Assembly: GCF_035046505.1 (NCBI RefSeq)
Contig: NC_089822.1
Span: forward strand, 98,464,659-98,528,658
Source: Tiliqua scincoides
Lineage: Eukaryota; Chordata; Lepidosauria; Squamata; Scincidae
Length of the DNA: 64,000 bases
Direction: 5' to 3'
The number at the start of each line of letters is the position of its first letter. Position 1 is the first letter of the stretch. This document shows, in pieces, positions 20,501 to 35,700 of this stretch. A program made the translations under genes and the position numbers. The notes beneath the pieces were generated by a model. The model had not been told where the DNA came from, did no database searches, and was given only the letters and a program-made list of their open reading frames with translations.

Positions 20501-23500
20501 TATTTGTAACTGGGTCTGAAACAGGCTATTGTTCTTGCTCTACAGCAGGGGTGACTAAACCCCGGCCCGGGGGCCACTTGGGGCCTCAGGGACTCCCAAT
20601 ATGGCTCACAGGGAGCCCCCAGTCTCCAATGAGCCTCTGGCCCTCCGGATACTTGCTGGAGCCCATGCTGGCCCGACGCAACTGCTCTTAGCGTGAGGAT
20701 GACTGTTCAACCTCTTGCATGAGCTGCGGGCCAAGAGCTCCCTCCACTGCTTGATGTTTCACTTATGTGATGTAGTAGCGGCAGCAAAGGAAAGGCTGGC
20801 CTTGCTTCGTGCAACACCTCTTATAGGCCTTGATCTATTGCAAGACCTTCATTCATTCATATAAGTTCCATGTCAAATATATTCATTTATGTACATTTAT
20901 TCAAATTTGAAATGTAAATTAATTCTTTTTTTTCCTGGCCCCTGACAAAGTGACAGAGAGATGATGTGGCCCTCCTGCCAAAAACTTTGGACACCCATGC
21001 TCTACAGATAGAGCTGTCCTCCGCTGCCAGCCACCTGGTTGTCACTGCGGGGACGTGCCTCCGCCACAGTTGGTTCAGGAGGGGTAGCAGCCTGCCGGCC
21101 CCCTGGCCCGAGCAGAGGGTCGCCCGCGTCCCGTCTGCCAGGCAAGCCAGGTGCAGGCTTGCCCGATCCTACCTCTTCCTGGGTGGTGGGACCAGTGCTG
21201 CAGAGGGCAGGGTGGGACCCCCACCCATCCCAGGAGGAAAGGGGGATGCGTAACTGGGGGCTGCTCCCCTCTAGAGGTAAGTCAGGGGCCCCGGGGGAGG
21301 TCGCCCCCTGACACATCTACCAAACCTTTTTCCGACATTGTGGTGCAGATGTTGGAAAACATTCACTTGCTGGCTGTGCAAGCTGCTGAAAGCACCAGGA
21401 GCCCTGCCAGAACAAAGGCAACCCAGCTTCATTGCACTCACCTGTTATCAAGAGCCAACGGCTTCTCCCTGTCAGTCTGGAAAATCTTCGGCTGGAGAAA
21501 GAAACTGGCAGCCATCACAACCTGCAACAGCATGAGCCCGACAACAATGCCAAGTGCAAGGCTGAGATAGAGAAGGCAGAGAAAGGATTACCTGTAGAGC
21601 CAAAATAAAGGGCACTGGAAACAAAAACATGCCTTGGAGAAGGGAACTTCTTGTGTATTTCCATAGAAGCCAGTTCCTAGGTTCTGCCTCTTTATTACAC
21701 AATTCTAGCTTGACCACGTAATGGGATGCTTGTATGGGAAGCACTCAGAAGAAGGGGCAGATAAGAACTGCTCACCTATAACCAGCATGCAGTTGGAGGA
21801 GGAGCAAGGCCCAACAGGTGCGGCGTTAGGGCCCAGTCCTTTCCAACTTTCCAATGCCGATGCAGCCACAATGCAGCCCTGAGGAAAAGGAACAAACATT
21901 CCTTTACCTGGATGAGGCCTCCACGACTGCCCTCCTACTACAGGATGCAGCACATGCCCTGTTGGCATGGCTGCACCAGCACTGGAAGACTGGATAGGAT
22001 TTGGCCCTTAGACCTCAACCTGCTTGGGACGCAAAGCAACTCATTTGTCTTTTTTCCCCATGTAAATGAATGGATGCTATCCATCTCTATGGGAAGGAAG
22101 GACAGCATTTTACCCATGAGGGGACATGAGGGGACATGGCTTCTGCCAAGAAGTATCCTAAGGTGGCACATTACCACCACAGCCCAGCTCTTTACAGTAT
22201 CTATGAGACAATTCTGGCCCATCAAAATGGCAGGCAGCCATTTTGCAAATCACCAGAAAAGAAATGTCTTATATTAGAACAGGCCAAAAATCCACTGACT
22301 GAAGAAATCTTTTTCCCAAAAAAGGAAAAGAGCCAGCCGGATTAATCTGGGGACTCTCACAAGGAGAGTTTTTTTTCTTCTTCTCTATAGCGTACTGAGA
22401 AGCTCATAGGCTTGATGAAGTGGCAGAAGACCTCCGTACACAGGAAAACCCAAGATGTCTGGATTGTAAGAATCAGAGGCTTAGGGCACAATCCTAATCA
22501 ACTTTCCAGCACTGTCATAGCTGTGCCAATGTGGCATGCACTGCATCCTGCAGTGGGGAGGCTGTCAAGGAGGCCTCCTCAAGGTAAGGGTATGTTTGTT
22601 ACCTTACCTTGGGTCTGCATTGCAGCTAGATCAGTGCTGGAAAGTTGGTTAGGACCGCGCCCTTGTATTAGATTGTGTCAGAAACCATGTGTTTGATCTG
22701 CAGAGCCAAAATCATCTGAATTACAGCACCACTAAAATGTACCGTGGATTGACTTGACACATACTGTAGTTCCACTAAAAGGGAAGACACTTACATCCCA
22801 ATCCCCAAATTTGTAAACACTTCAACCTCCTGGCCCCACTTTATAGGCAAAATGAAACTGTACATGAGCAACATGCCAAAGAGACACTGGATTGTGTGGA
22901 TGACCAGGTACCCTAGAAGAGAAAGTACAAGTGATTTATTAACAAGGAAAGAAAAGAGCAACCCAAGGATGAGTCCCAATTCTGCTCACAACAGAGACCT
23001 TCACGTACCCCAGAGTATGTAAGCAATTTGCCAGCCAGAGTATCTTGCTATTGCTGCCTGTTAATGGGAACATAACAGTACAAAAATGGACAGAAGATTA
23101 TATCTCTTGGGATCCCTCTTATACAACACAGAAACAGAACATACGTATCACCTGACCTGTATCTCTAACAGGGATTTTTCAATGGGCCATGTTCTTTATT
23201 GCAGCCATGGTATCAGAGGCTTCAATATATTCAATATTTATTCCCAGTACTCAACAGGAATAAAATACTAACATTTGGGATCCGTACATGTACAGTGTAC
23301 AAAAGCTGGTTGCTAACTTTCCATCACACTCTCTCAACATTTTGTCACGCCCCAGTGTGATCAAGAAACATTGCCTGGCATGGGGCTTTGAAGAGAGGCC
23401 CCATGCCTCCTTAACCCATTTCTGCCCAGCCCACAGGTGTGTACATTTTATCCCTGTTGCATACAGGCAATGTTGGGCAGAAATGGCTGAAGTTGAAAAT

Positions 23501-26500
23501 CAAACTTAAAAGTCTGATTTTTCAATGGCTAGGAATATGGTGCTGGTTTAGCCCTCCCTCCCTCCCCTGTGCTATCCCCAAGTATATCTCCATTTACTTT
23601 CCTCCCACATGAATGAATAGTTGCGATTTACTCCAATGGAGAAAAGTAAAACATTGCCTTATAAGTCGAGACGTTTGCAAATGGTGTTATTTGCTTTACT
23701 CAGAAGTAAGTCCTTTGTGCTCAGTAAGACTTAGGGCTTAATCCTATCCAACTTTACATCACTGATGCAGCTGTGCCAACATGGCATGTGCTGCATCCTG
23801 TGGTGGGGAAGCCAACCTGGATGCCTCCACAAAGTAAGGAGCATTTGTTCCCTTACCTTGGGGCTGCATTGCAGCTGTATCCGTGCTAGAAAGTTGGATA
23901 GGATTGGGTCCTTAGGCTGTAATCCTATTTTATTCACCAAAAACAAACACCTCTACCTTTGAAGGACATATGAAGGACATAATGGCAGTGGAGGCAAAAC
24001 CTGCTCTCCACTACAGACACTTGAGAACTATTCTTCACTGCCCAGGAGCTCAATGTGTCCCTCCACACATGAACAAACATACACCACCTGTCATCGTGAC
24101 AGGTGTTCAGCTGGTTAATAATAATCTGTACCCTACTAAATTTAGCACACTGCACCATCCAGATTTACTTGTCCCAGACAGCTTCAAGTTGTAGTCAACT
24201 AATCAAGTAATCTGAGGTTGATTAATATCTGCATTTTAACTAATTCATTGATTGCACTGAAAGTAGCTCTGAGGAGGATTGATTTGGATCAGAACCATGG
24301 GGGGACAGAGGGTTCGAGCCCCCTTCCCCTCACACCATGGTCCAAATCCAGATGGGGACCCACATGGCTGCTAAGTATGTTGAAATAAAGCCAAATGCCC
24401 GGGCACGCAATCTGCATATTGGTGAGCCTGGTCTTTTATGGGAGGGCTAGGAGAGAGTTGGACAAGAGAGCTGGACAGAATGAGAACAGGCTGCTTCAGA
24501 ATAGGGTTTGCTACGGGGTGGGTTCTAAGAAAAATCTTGAAGAAGAGAAATAAGGCAGCAAGATTGCCAGAGTGAAAACTCACCACACTTTGAGAAGATG
24601 AAAGCTTGCAGTATGCCAATGGTAGAAATTGCTTCACCCCTGCCCAAAGCCGCTTCATGTGTTTTCTAGAAGCAAAAAAATGAAGGTTGCCCTATGTGAT
24701 CTGGGTTGCCCATCCCTGTGCCTCTGGCAGGGGTACACATTGTCCCAAACTCAAAGTATATCCATACCTGTAGCAGGCTAGAATGTGGAATACGTAGCTG
24801 ATGCAGGTGAGGTAGGCAGTATAGGTGGTGAACATCCAAACTCCTGTGGGACAAACAAGAGTGAAATCTTGTGAGATGGGGAACAATGTAAAAGATGTTG
24901 CAACACCGCAACATTTGTATTTAGTCATTGTGAGCATTGCCACACATGGCACTCTGGGCGTCTCTCATGCATTCTTGCACACAGTGAACAATACACGTGA
25001 ACAATACTAGTGGAAAAGAACCAATTTTAAGCTGAAAGTACACTGGAGAGAGGTGAAAAGCAGTGTGCCCCAAGCATAGGTCCTGGGACTAGTGTTTTGC
25101 ACTGTCGCAATTATGCCCTAAGACATATTTGCACAGACTTATGAATCAGGGAGGCTGATGCAAAGATGTGCCCCAGCACAGGCCCCAGGCCCAGTAAGTT
25201 TGTGCTAGCCTTTCTAGGCCAGCACAGGGATCTGAGGGATGTGGGGAAGGCAGGTGGGAGGCATTTTGGGGTGTGGGGAGGGCGGGCTGTCCCATGGCTG
25301 AGCAGGTAGGGAGCAGGAGGCAAGGCCAGAGTCTGGCACTTATGCCAGATCCAACCCCCATTCCCCGGCAGCCTGGGGCAGCCCCAGGCTGCTCGGATTT
25401 GTGCCGCTGATTTAGGTGGTGCAGATCTGAGTAGACCCATTGGGACCGCTGCAGCGTGACACTGGGTAAGAGGAATTATTTTCCCTTGCCTTGGCCTAAG
25501 TCACAGCCCGCCCCAAACTTGCACTGGATACAGCGCAGGCCCACTGGCCTGCCTGTTCCAGCACAAGTTAGGATCACACTGTTCAAAACTATGCAGGGGA
25601 TGGATAGAGTGAATAAAGGGATGTTATTTTCCCTCTCGCACAACACCAGAACCCATGAGGACATCCACTAAAACTGAGTGTCAGGAGAGTTAGAACAGGC
25701 AAAAGAAAACATTTCTTTACCTAGCTTGTCATTAGTCTGTGGGACGCCTTGCCACAGGACGTTGTGATAGCATCTGGCCTAGATACCTTTAAAAGAGGAT
25801 TGGATAAATTTCTGGAGGATAAGGGTGCAATCCTACCCTGCGCTGGAACAGGGAAGCCAAGAGGCTTACGCTGTATCCAGCACAGGATAGGGGCCCAAGA
25901 CAGCTCAGTCAGAGGCAAGGGGAAATCTTTCCCCTTACCCCTGGGTAAGGTGCCTTTGGCCCAATGGGTCTCCTCGGACTTGCCCCACTTCCTTAGGTGG
26001 CACAAGTCCGAGGATAGCAGAGCAGCTTGAAGCTGCTCCATTCTTCCCGGGAATGGGGGTTGGGATCTGGCAGTTATGCCTCCTGCTCCCAGTCCTGCCT
26101 CCTGCTCCCCACCTGCCCGCCCCTGGGGCCGCCCACTGCCCACCCTGGAATGCCTCCGTCCCACCTCCCTCCCATTATTATTATTATTTATTATTATTAA
26201 CAGTATTTATATACTGCTTTTCAACTAAAAGTTCACAAAGCGGTTTACAGAGAAAAATCAAATAACTAATGGCTCCCTGTCCCAAAAGGGCTCACAATCT
26301 AAAAAGACGCAAAAAGAACACCAGCAGACAGCCACTAGAACAGACAGTGCTGGGGTGAGGTGGGCCAGTTACTCTCCTCCTGCTAAAAAGAGGAGCACCC
26401 AGTTGAAAAAGTGCCTCTTACCCAATTAGCAGGGGTTAATCCTCCCCAGAGCCTTGCATCGGCCCAGCCAGGCTGACATGGGACTCGAAGAGGAAGCCAG

Positions 26501-29500
26501 CATGGAGGCTTGCATCAGCCTCTGCAGGCCAGCACTCCTCTGAGCACCAGCCCAGCTTCCTCCTGAGGCGGCACAAACGTGCCTTACTGCATGTTTGCGA
26601 CCCTCCTGGGCTGGCACAAGGGACTTGCGCTGGCCCAAGTGAAGGGCTGGATTGCGCCCTAAGTCCATCACAGGTTACAAGCCATGATTGGTACGTGCAG
26701 CCTCCTGGTTTTGAAAGGAGGCTACCTCAGAACGCCAAGTGCAAGGGAGGGCACCAGGAAGCAGGTGTCTTGTTGTCTTGTGTGCTCCCTGAGGCATCTG
26801 ATGGGCCACTGTGTGTTACAGGAAGCTGGACTAGATGGGCCTTTGGCCTGATCCAGTGGGCCTCTTCTTATGTTCTTATGCAGCCATTGACAGATTTGTG
26901 TTTGAATAAAAAGCATGGGGCAGGCGAAAAAAACTAACATAAATGTCATGTATGAAACCTTGCTGAAAGGCAATGTTATCCTTGTGGCCACCATGAATGC
27001 ACTCAGGTGGATTTGAGGAGCATGACACTATGCCTGTACCTTCTGTGACGTCAAGAAATTCATTCAAAAACTGGACATGTGATGTAGTCGCTTCTGTTGC
27101 GTTGCCAGAAGCAACAAGCCCCTCAAATTCATTCACCACCATTTCCAACGTCCTTGTGACAAGCTTGTAGACGTAAAATTCAAACACGACAAACTGGAGG
27201 ACAAGAGAGAGAAAAATGGCTCCTTATTTACTCCTTATTTACTTCGCTAACAGTTATAAATATTTCATGCTGCCGACTGGTAGACTCTTTTAAAGATGTA
27301 TGAGTCAATCATGAACAGTTTACACAGAAGTAAGAGCATGAGGGATTAATGGTCATTCTGCTTAATCCCAGCTATCCATAAGAACAAAGGGCTGTTTCAA
27401 AGGACTGGTTCCTGTAGTACAAAATCAACTCAGATCTGGAGGGAACCAAACTACACCCAAAAGAATATGATGGGAGTACCTTTGTGGCATTTTGGAAACC
27501 TTATGACCCAGTTCCTGCCTAGACAGTCAGGTGCTTTCTGTTATGGGAATCAGCAGTCCTCTCTGGAGGCTTTTGGGCCCAATCCTATCCAACTTTCCAG
27601 CACTGGTGTAGCTGTAATGCAGCTGAGAGATAAGCGAACAAATGTTCCCCTACCTTGAGGAGGTCTCTGTGACTGCCTTCCCACCACAGGATGCAACACA
27701 CCCCATGGGCGCAGCTGCACCGGCACTGGAAAATTGGATAGGATTGGGCCCTTTGTTAGCCTGGCACTTGGTGGTCAGCAAGAGAGGCCTAATCAGTGGG
27801 ATGGTTGTAGAGCTGTCTATCCAGGAAGGATTCGTATAATAAGAGGTCTGCGGCAGGCAACAGCTGATTTTTATGAGGATCTCGGATGCTCAGAAGATGC
27901 AACCCGACAAAGTCTCCACCTAGGAACTCTTCAAGAAACAGAAACTTTTGAATACTATCAGGCAGGCCCTTTACTTACTATGTACAGACAGATTATAGTA
28001 AGCACAGCTGTACCGATCATTCTGGTGGGAAATCGGAAGTGAGGATCCCATTCGTAGATGTTGCGCTGGATCCAGGATTTCTGAGGCTGCCTGTTGATAG
28101 GAAAGGAGATATGAACCACAGTAATGAGATGGCTGGTCATGAAAAGCAGGGTTGCTTTTGACAAAGTATTTCCTAGCACATTTCCCTCCTTCTCACCATC
28201 ACCCATCCTTCTAATTCCACCCCTGCCACAAACTGTGGAACCAGATAATGTGATGTGCTCAGCATGTTCCCGCTCTACATCATGAATCTGCACCTCTAGA
28301 CACCTCTACCTCTTTATTAGGCCTCTTGGTCAAGTTCCCTTTCAGCCAGGACATATCATTTCCCCTTGTCAAAGGGAGGTGGAAGTGATGGTAACTCCCA
28401 CTCTCCAATGCTCCAGCTCAGCATTCTCCTCCCCTCCACATTTCCTCTTCCTCTCTGATTCCTCCATCTTTTCCAATCCAGGGAGTGGAAGGAGAAGAAG
28501 GAGAAGTGGGGGCAAGTAGGCAGGCAAAGATGGGTGCCCCCCTACATCCTGCTTCCTGAGGTGACTGCATTAGTTGGCCTCATGGATGGGCCAGCTGTGC
28601 CAACAGCATATTGTGCGCCTGTATAAACCTGCCTTATAGTAAGTCAGATAATTGGTCTATTTAGGTCAGTATTGCCCACACTGACTGACAGTGGCTTTCC
28701 AGGGTTTCAGGCAGGGCTCCCTCCATTCTCAATTCCACCTGGAGATGCCAGGGATTGAACCTGCAGCCTTCTGTATGCTCCTGAACTAGAACCCCTCCCC
28801 TGGCATGTTGCTTGCACTGACACACATACATACCACAGTTCAGAGGTACTGGTTTCCACTCAGATATTTAACAACTAAAAAAGCAGGGGGCTGAAAGATG
28901 AAGGACACCAAGCATGCACGTGTGCACCTGAACAATGTTTTGGAAAGGCATCCCTCCATGTTCTCCTAAGGTCAGACATACAGCAGAGACAAGCACTGCA
29001 AGATAGGGACTGTCACTATGGAAGGGGGACATTGGAGCGTATAGAATCTGAACGAGATGCCTGCAATATGTTTTTCCCAGACTGAAAAGCAGAATTAATT
29101 CCCCTGGAACAGATGGATTTTCCTCACTCCACTGGCGGCTTCTTCAACAGTTGCTGGACATACTGAGCCTGATGTACCTCCAGAAAAGATGTTTTCTCCT
29201 GTAGAAGAAGAAAAGAGAAGCTTATCATTCCAGGAATCTCACCTCACCTGACAGGTTCTAAACTAATGGGACAACCTGGATCATCTAAACCAGGGGCCTC
29301 CAAACTTTTCAACATGAGGGCTTCATTGTATATCTCACACAGTGTTGAGGGCCAGAAAATAAATAAAAAATAAATACATGGAAAAATGATGTGCTGAGAG
29401 TTTGATTGAATACAACAGGGATGGAAGAAGGAGGGAAGCAGAGGGAAAAACTGACTGGCACAGGAAGAGCGGGGAATGGATTTTGCAAAAGGATTAGGGA

Positions 29501-29645
29501 AGCAGAGGGCAAAATTGATTTGTATAGGAAGAGAGAAATGGATTTTGAAAAAGCATCAAGCAACCTATGACGCAAATCAGTTTCTGCTCCATATACATTT
29601 AATTTAGACATTCACTTTATATTTATATTCCAGGTCTTCAGCCAC

Positions 29646-29703
<58 letters not shown>

Positions 29704-32700
29704 AGTATTTATATACCGCTTTTCAACTAAAAGTTCACAAAGCGGTTTACAGAGAAAAATCAAATAACTAAATGTTATTAGTTATCAAATAACTAGAGGT
29801 GCTGAGTGTAATGCAATGCAATGGAATAATTTGTTTCCATTACATTGCATTACATTCTGCACCTCTAGTGGCTGTTGTTGGCATCCTTCATTCTCGGAAG
29901 ACTATGGTGTCACGCTCTGAATGGTGGTTCTGGAACAAAGTGTCCTCTCCAGTGTGCGAAGCCTGGGTAAAGTAGGTATGGAGGATAGGCTGTTACCCAT
30001 GCAGCAAATCCCCCCTCTCCACGTCGCTGAAATTGTCCAATGGAAAGGCAGAGGCCAATACGGTTGGTTCCAGCGGCGTCGCAGGAGTTGCCAGAACATG
30101 ACTGTGTTCAGCCATGAACTGCCTCAGGGACTCCGGCTCCGGATTGTGTCTCGAGGTTGACTCCTGAAGCCTTTTCCATAACTAGATGGTTTGGGATCAG
30201 AGTTTTCCTTCTCTCAGATGAGCTGCCTTCCCAGGTTGATGAGTCCCATCTACCCGGTGGCTGTTTAGTTGCCTCTTACGACAAGTACAGCCAAACTGAG
30301 GGCCTATTCTTATCCCCAGCCCCCAGGGGTATCTGAACCATATCTAGTGGCTGAACGCAGTATGTACCCATACTGGGAAACCTGGAAGTGAATTTTTTGG
30401 TCTATTATTAACTCTGAGAGGCTGGGGAACCATGCAGTCTGGAAAAAATCATCCAGAGAGCTGGATGTGGTCCCGGGCCGGGGTCTGGAGACCCCTGTTC
30501 TAAATGATGGACCATTAGAGAGAGCTTAAATCCCTGCTGCTGCTAAGAATGCCTTTGAATTCAAAGCACAATGAAGTGCTTGGAACTAGGATACCAAAAC
30601 ATAAGCCAGAGAGAGCTATGGACCACTGCTCCATATACAATTCTTTGAGGTAACATCACACCCATAAAAGCTATTCCCAAAATGATCAAAGCTGAAGAAA
30701 TTTTCTTGTCTGCCTGCCCCCCCCCCCAAAAAAAATAGATATGGAGACGTAAAAATGTCTCCAGCGCTCTGATGTAAGGGTGCAGACAGACTTAACATTC
30801 TAAGCATAAAAAGTATTTTTACTATCCTGAAAAAAAACACACACACATGTTAATCTTCTGGTGTGAAGTCCTGAAGTTTCCAGTATATTGGGGGAAACCA
30901 GCAGTGGTGGGGCCCTATTGACTAGTGCTTGTGACATCACCAAAATATGTTACATTCTTGGAACAATTTAGCATCTTTTTAAATACCTGCGTCTTTTCCC
31001 CACTTAGGCAAAGGATGAATATATGTGCATAGAATTATGTCATTTTATTGTTGTTTTTGCTGTTGTTGATTTGTATAACATCATCATCATGCATAGTGTT
31101 TTGCAGCAGAAGATAATATGGCTGTCAATCTAAAACAGACATGAGGGATACAACAGAGGAAGAGAACAGCATTCATACCAGGGAATCAAGCACAAGAGGA
31201 GGAACCCTAGCAGTGAGTGAAGAATCTGCTGTGCCTGCTGCTAAGAATGGTCTGTCTGTCTGTCTGTCATAGCAAATCTAAAAGGCCAGTGCAAGAAAAC
31301 ATCCTAAAAGATTAGGGGTGGAATTTTCAAGATGAAGAGCAGAAAGTGAACTCAAATGTTACTCACATTTGGAAGCTCCTGCCGGTGTCTGGCCCATAAT
31401 ACTTTCACAAATATATGGAGAAATCTGCCTAGCAGGAAAACCAGGCAGAGCAAGGGAGGCCAGTAAAAAACCACATTTTCATATTCTCCTATTACCTGTG
31501 CAGAGAAAGTTGAATTAAAAAGAGTGCTGTAATTACGACTCCTCCAGTCCAACCTTCACATTACTTCCCAATCAGCAGATGCTGCCCAGTTCTGCCTCCT
31601 AGCCCATCAACAGCATTCGATAACTGAAACTACTTACTTTTGCTGAGCAGTAGGGGTTACCGGTGCAGAGCCAATAAGGAGCTGCAAGGGTGATGCTATG
31701 CCAGGCCAACTGCCCTCTCTAAGGCCCAGCCACTGCGTCACTGGAACACACTTTCTAGAGACACAGAAGGCTTTGTGGCTGTCACAAAACTCAACATGCC
31801 ATAGAGTGTAGCCTGGCTGCTGCTACAAATGGTTAGCAGTACCGACAGGGCAACAATGGCCAGCATGGTAGCCCCAGCACCACTAAGGGCCGAATCCTAT
31901 CCAACTTTCCAGCACTGGTGCAGTCACAATGCAGCACCGAGGTAAGGGAACGCATGTTTCCATACCTTGAGGTGGCCTCTGTAGCTGCCTCCACACCACA
32001 GGATGCAGCACACACTCCATTGGCACAGCTGCGCTGGCACTGGAAAATTGTATAGGATTTAGCCCTAAGTTGACACAGGGGGTTAGCAGCTAGTGGTGGA
32101 AGGAATGGACTGGGGTGGAAGGGGGTTGTCAAAAGTTATTTTGCTGGCACAAACCAAGGAGAGAAGGAGGGGAGGATGCTGCCACAGGGGATAGGATAAG
32201 GCATGTACCATCACCCCTAGATCCACCCTTCTTACAGCCTCCCTATCCCATTCTGCCCCCTCCACACCCAGTTTTGCCCATTCCGCACCCCAATTCCCCC
32301 AACCTCTCCCGCCTTCCTTGCTATCTTACCTGCTCAGGCCGGAGGCCAACAATTCCCTAATACAGTGTTTCTCAAACTGTGGGTCGGGACCCACTAGGTG
32401 GGTTGCGAGCCAATTTCAGGTGGGCCCCCATTCATTTCAGTATTTTATTTTTAAGATATTAGACTTGATGCTGCCATGGTATGTGACTGCATTTGGGGAA
32501 ATGCTACAGACCTGTACTTTGAACAAGCTACTACGTCTATTCTTTTAACAATGATAGTAAATGGGACTTACTCCTGGGTGTGGGCAGGATTGCAGCCTAG
32601 GATTGTTTAAAATTTTCCTGCTTGATGATGTCACCTCCGGTCATGACATCACTTCTGGTGGGTCCTGATAGATTCTCATTCTAAAAAGTGGGTCCCGATG

Positions 32701-35700
32701 CTAAATGTGTGAGAACCACTACCCTAATGTACTTGCCACTGTGCATGCTGCCCGAATACCCTTTCTGGTTGCTTTGCAACACTCACCTTCAGCAGAATAC
32801 TCATTCTGCAGGTGGCTGTGCCAAAAGGATTGGGCTATTAGCATATCAGTGATGAGCCTATGGAACTACCTACCTCTTTAATTCAAGATCACCTACTATT
32901 GAAAACCATATCTAGGAGTGCAGTTAAATATTAAAAGTTTAGCAACTTCTGTGGGCACACACTCACTTGTCCATGTGGGCATTGCACAATGTACATGACC
33001 ATGACCACAAACCTGTAAAATAAAAAGATACAGTAATGACAGTGGTAGTCAAAGCAGCCCACAATTCTAAGCTGAATCCTGATAGGCTCTTAATGTGGCA
33101 GTCCATCACTGCTCTCTACAGACACAGGAATTCACCAGCACCAATCAGATTGCACTATTAAGGTCTAGCAGACAGCTTTGAACAGAAAACCAGCAACCTT
33201 TTCCCTAACCTAATATATTCCACTCTGCTCAACAGGTCCAACAATATTAGATCAAACTGTTGTTCACACAATCTAACCATGCTAATGAGTTAATTTGGCA
33301 AATCTCCCCATAACCCTGCAGTCTTGTACCCCATAGAATTCTGTTCCAGAATCCCCCCACTGCCTCTTGACTACACCTCCACCCCTCCAGTCCCACATAA
33401 AGTTTGGCTATAACAAGTGGGGTACAAGGACCATGACCCTGGACTAGCCTGGGTATGTAGAGTGGGAAAAGGATTCAGAGAAGTTGTGTTCACAGTTTTG
33501 TATATTTCCATCTGGTTTTTTAACCTCCCTGCCAACTTTTGCACAACGCATCCACCCAAACTTTTCTTGGACCTTCTATTATGCATCAACTGCCTTGCAA
33601 TAATACAGGAGGGGCCTTGTATCCACAGGGGATCCGTTCTCGAACTCCCTGCAGATACAAAAAAATCAGAGATAAAGAAATCCATGATCTTTGGCCCCTT
33701 AACTTAATCTGTGATCTTTGGCCCCTTCGGTTTCCCCAGGCCTCAGAATGCCTTAAAAGGCATTAAAATGCCACTTTCGGTTTCCCAAGGTAAACTTTTT
33801 TTTGCCTCTATGGGCCTTTCTGAAACCTGCAGAGGCTGCAGGCGGACCCATACAGCCTCTGTGGGTTTCAGAAAGCCCTCCAGAGGCAACTGGAGCACAG
33901 CAGGTTCGGGGGACCTGTTTTAAGACAGATCCACAAATGTAAAATCCACAAAAAAACAGGCTCCACCTGTACCTTGACTTTCATTGCTTTGCTCTTTCAG
34001 CTGCTTTCTGTTATAACCACATTTTAAATTTTGTGCATATGCTTTCCTCTTTCGTTCAATTTCATCCAAACTTCTACAACATTTGGTGACATTCTTATGT
34101 ATATTTTTCTTTTATTCCTCTTAATTTAGATTTTGCACATATTTGCATGTGTTATACAATTTATTTTCGTTTTTCACTAGCTAAAATAAATTTGCAAGCT
34201 AAATAAGGCTGTGTATTGACATTCATCCATTTTTTACTTTCACCCATGCTCTGATCCCTAAGCAGATGAAAGTGCAAGGTATAACTGTATTTTTACCTTT
34301 TTACTTTACTCCTTCCTGATGAGCTTTTTAATAAGCCTCCTTTATTTTACTGCTTTGGCCTCAGTTCACTGAGGGGGAAGTTGGTTGTCCCATCTTCCCA
34401 GACCCTCAGCCTTCATTACTGGGATATCCAGGAACTTGGGGACTCTCTCTTTCCCTAGGAGGGAGGTTCCACCAAGATAGTCGCCTTCTGTCAGGTTTCC
34501 CTTGGCCATGGGGTATAGCAGCAAGACCTACCATCATAGTTTAAACCCAGCAGAAGGATGAGAGAGGTGGAAATGGGTACTGGTTGCTAGGGACTGTGCC
34601 GTGAGCCCATCTGGCCAACTACCACATCCCCTGGGAAATCAGCATAGCTGGTCAACACAAGTTATCCCCCTCCCCATTTCCCTAAATGACCACCATTCCT
34701 TGGAGTAGCATTCAGGGCAGTAGCTCAGCTTGCTCACCAAGATCCTGTGTAAAGAAATCCAAGGATGGCTCCTGTGATCTGGAAGCGCGTTGAAAGGCAA
34801 GCAAAGAATGGGTAGGAGGAAAGACCCACTTCCATGGCCCCAATCAGAAGAACAAGGGCTGCAAGAAGTCAAACAACAGGTCCTGAAATCCCTAAAACAT
34901 GAAAGCACTGCAGACATGAAAACAGAGGGGACTGATATTAGGAGGGTCTATAGCATGGAGAACAGAACATGTGGTGCATGTGCTTTGGTTATCAAAGGCT
35001 GCAGGTTCAATCCCTAGCATGTCCTCATAAAGGATCTGATGTCACAGGTGCCAGTGAAAGAGCCCTAACTGAAAGCCTGGTGAGCCAATGACAGAGCAAA
35101 GACTGGGGTAGATGATTCCCCTACTCCAACACAGGTCTGATTTAATCCTAAGAGGTCACAGGTTAAGTGCTTACCCATGTGAGCATTCCACATGGACCCT
35201 GTTTCATTTAAATGCACTTTTCATGTCACTTGTATGCTCTCATTGCCCAGCATGGGTATATGATCTGATACATGGTTAAATGCATTTAAAGAAGGATTTG
35301 GACATGCACACCCCATTTGAAAATCATGCAATGTAAAAGAATGATGGACCAGGGCAAAATAAGGGAGCCAGGGGTTAACCTCCATAAAGGGATAAGTGCT
35401 TAACTCTTCCACTGGCCTGTGACACCTTTAAATTAGGTCTGAGTCTGGGAGAGCTGCATATCTATTCCAGAGTCCCTCACAAACGCCATCTGAGTATGAT
35501 CCATTCAGCCGCGGACCTCCGTAGCCCCAAGCCTGGGGCAAAGCTCCGTGATGGCGCCCCCGTGAGCTATCGCTGCCCCCCCCCGCGCAGATATCCACCC
35601 CCCCCTACTCACCAGAGGCTCACGGAGCCTTATGCAACCGCAGCCCATGCCAGAGAAATCGCTGTGAGGTTCCCCAGTGCTATAAAATGTGCTTCCAGCA

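Larger units (their letters stand above)
29291..30497. mobile_element. hAT element carrying nested insertions
   Basis: Ends caggggcctccaaac and gtctggagacccctg; flanks ATCTAAAC and TTCTAAAT match at 6 of 8 bases. Contains the L2 tail at 29643-29790, the palindrome at 29793-29868 and the unclassified repeat at 29870-30345. Confidence 0.7.
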
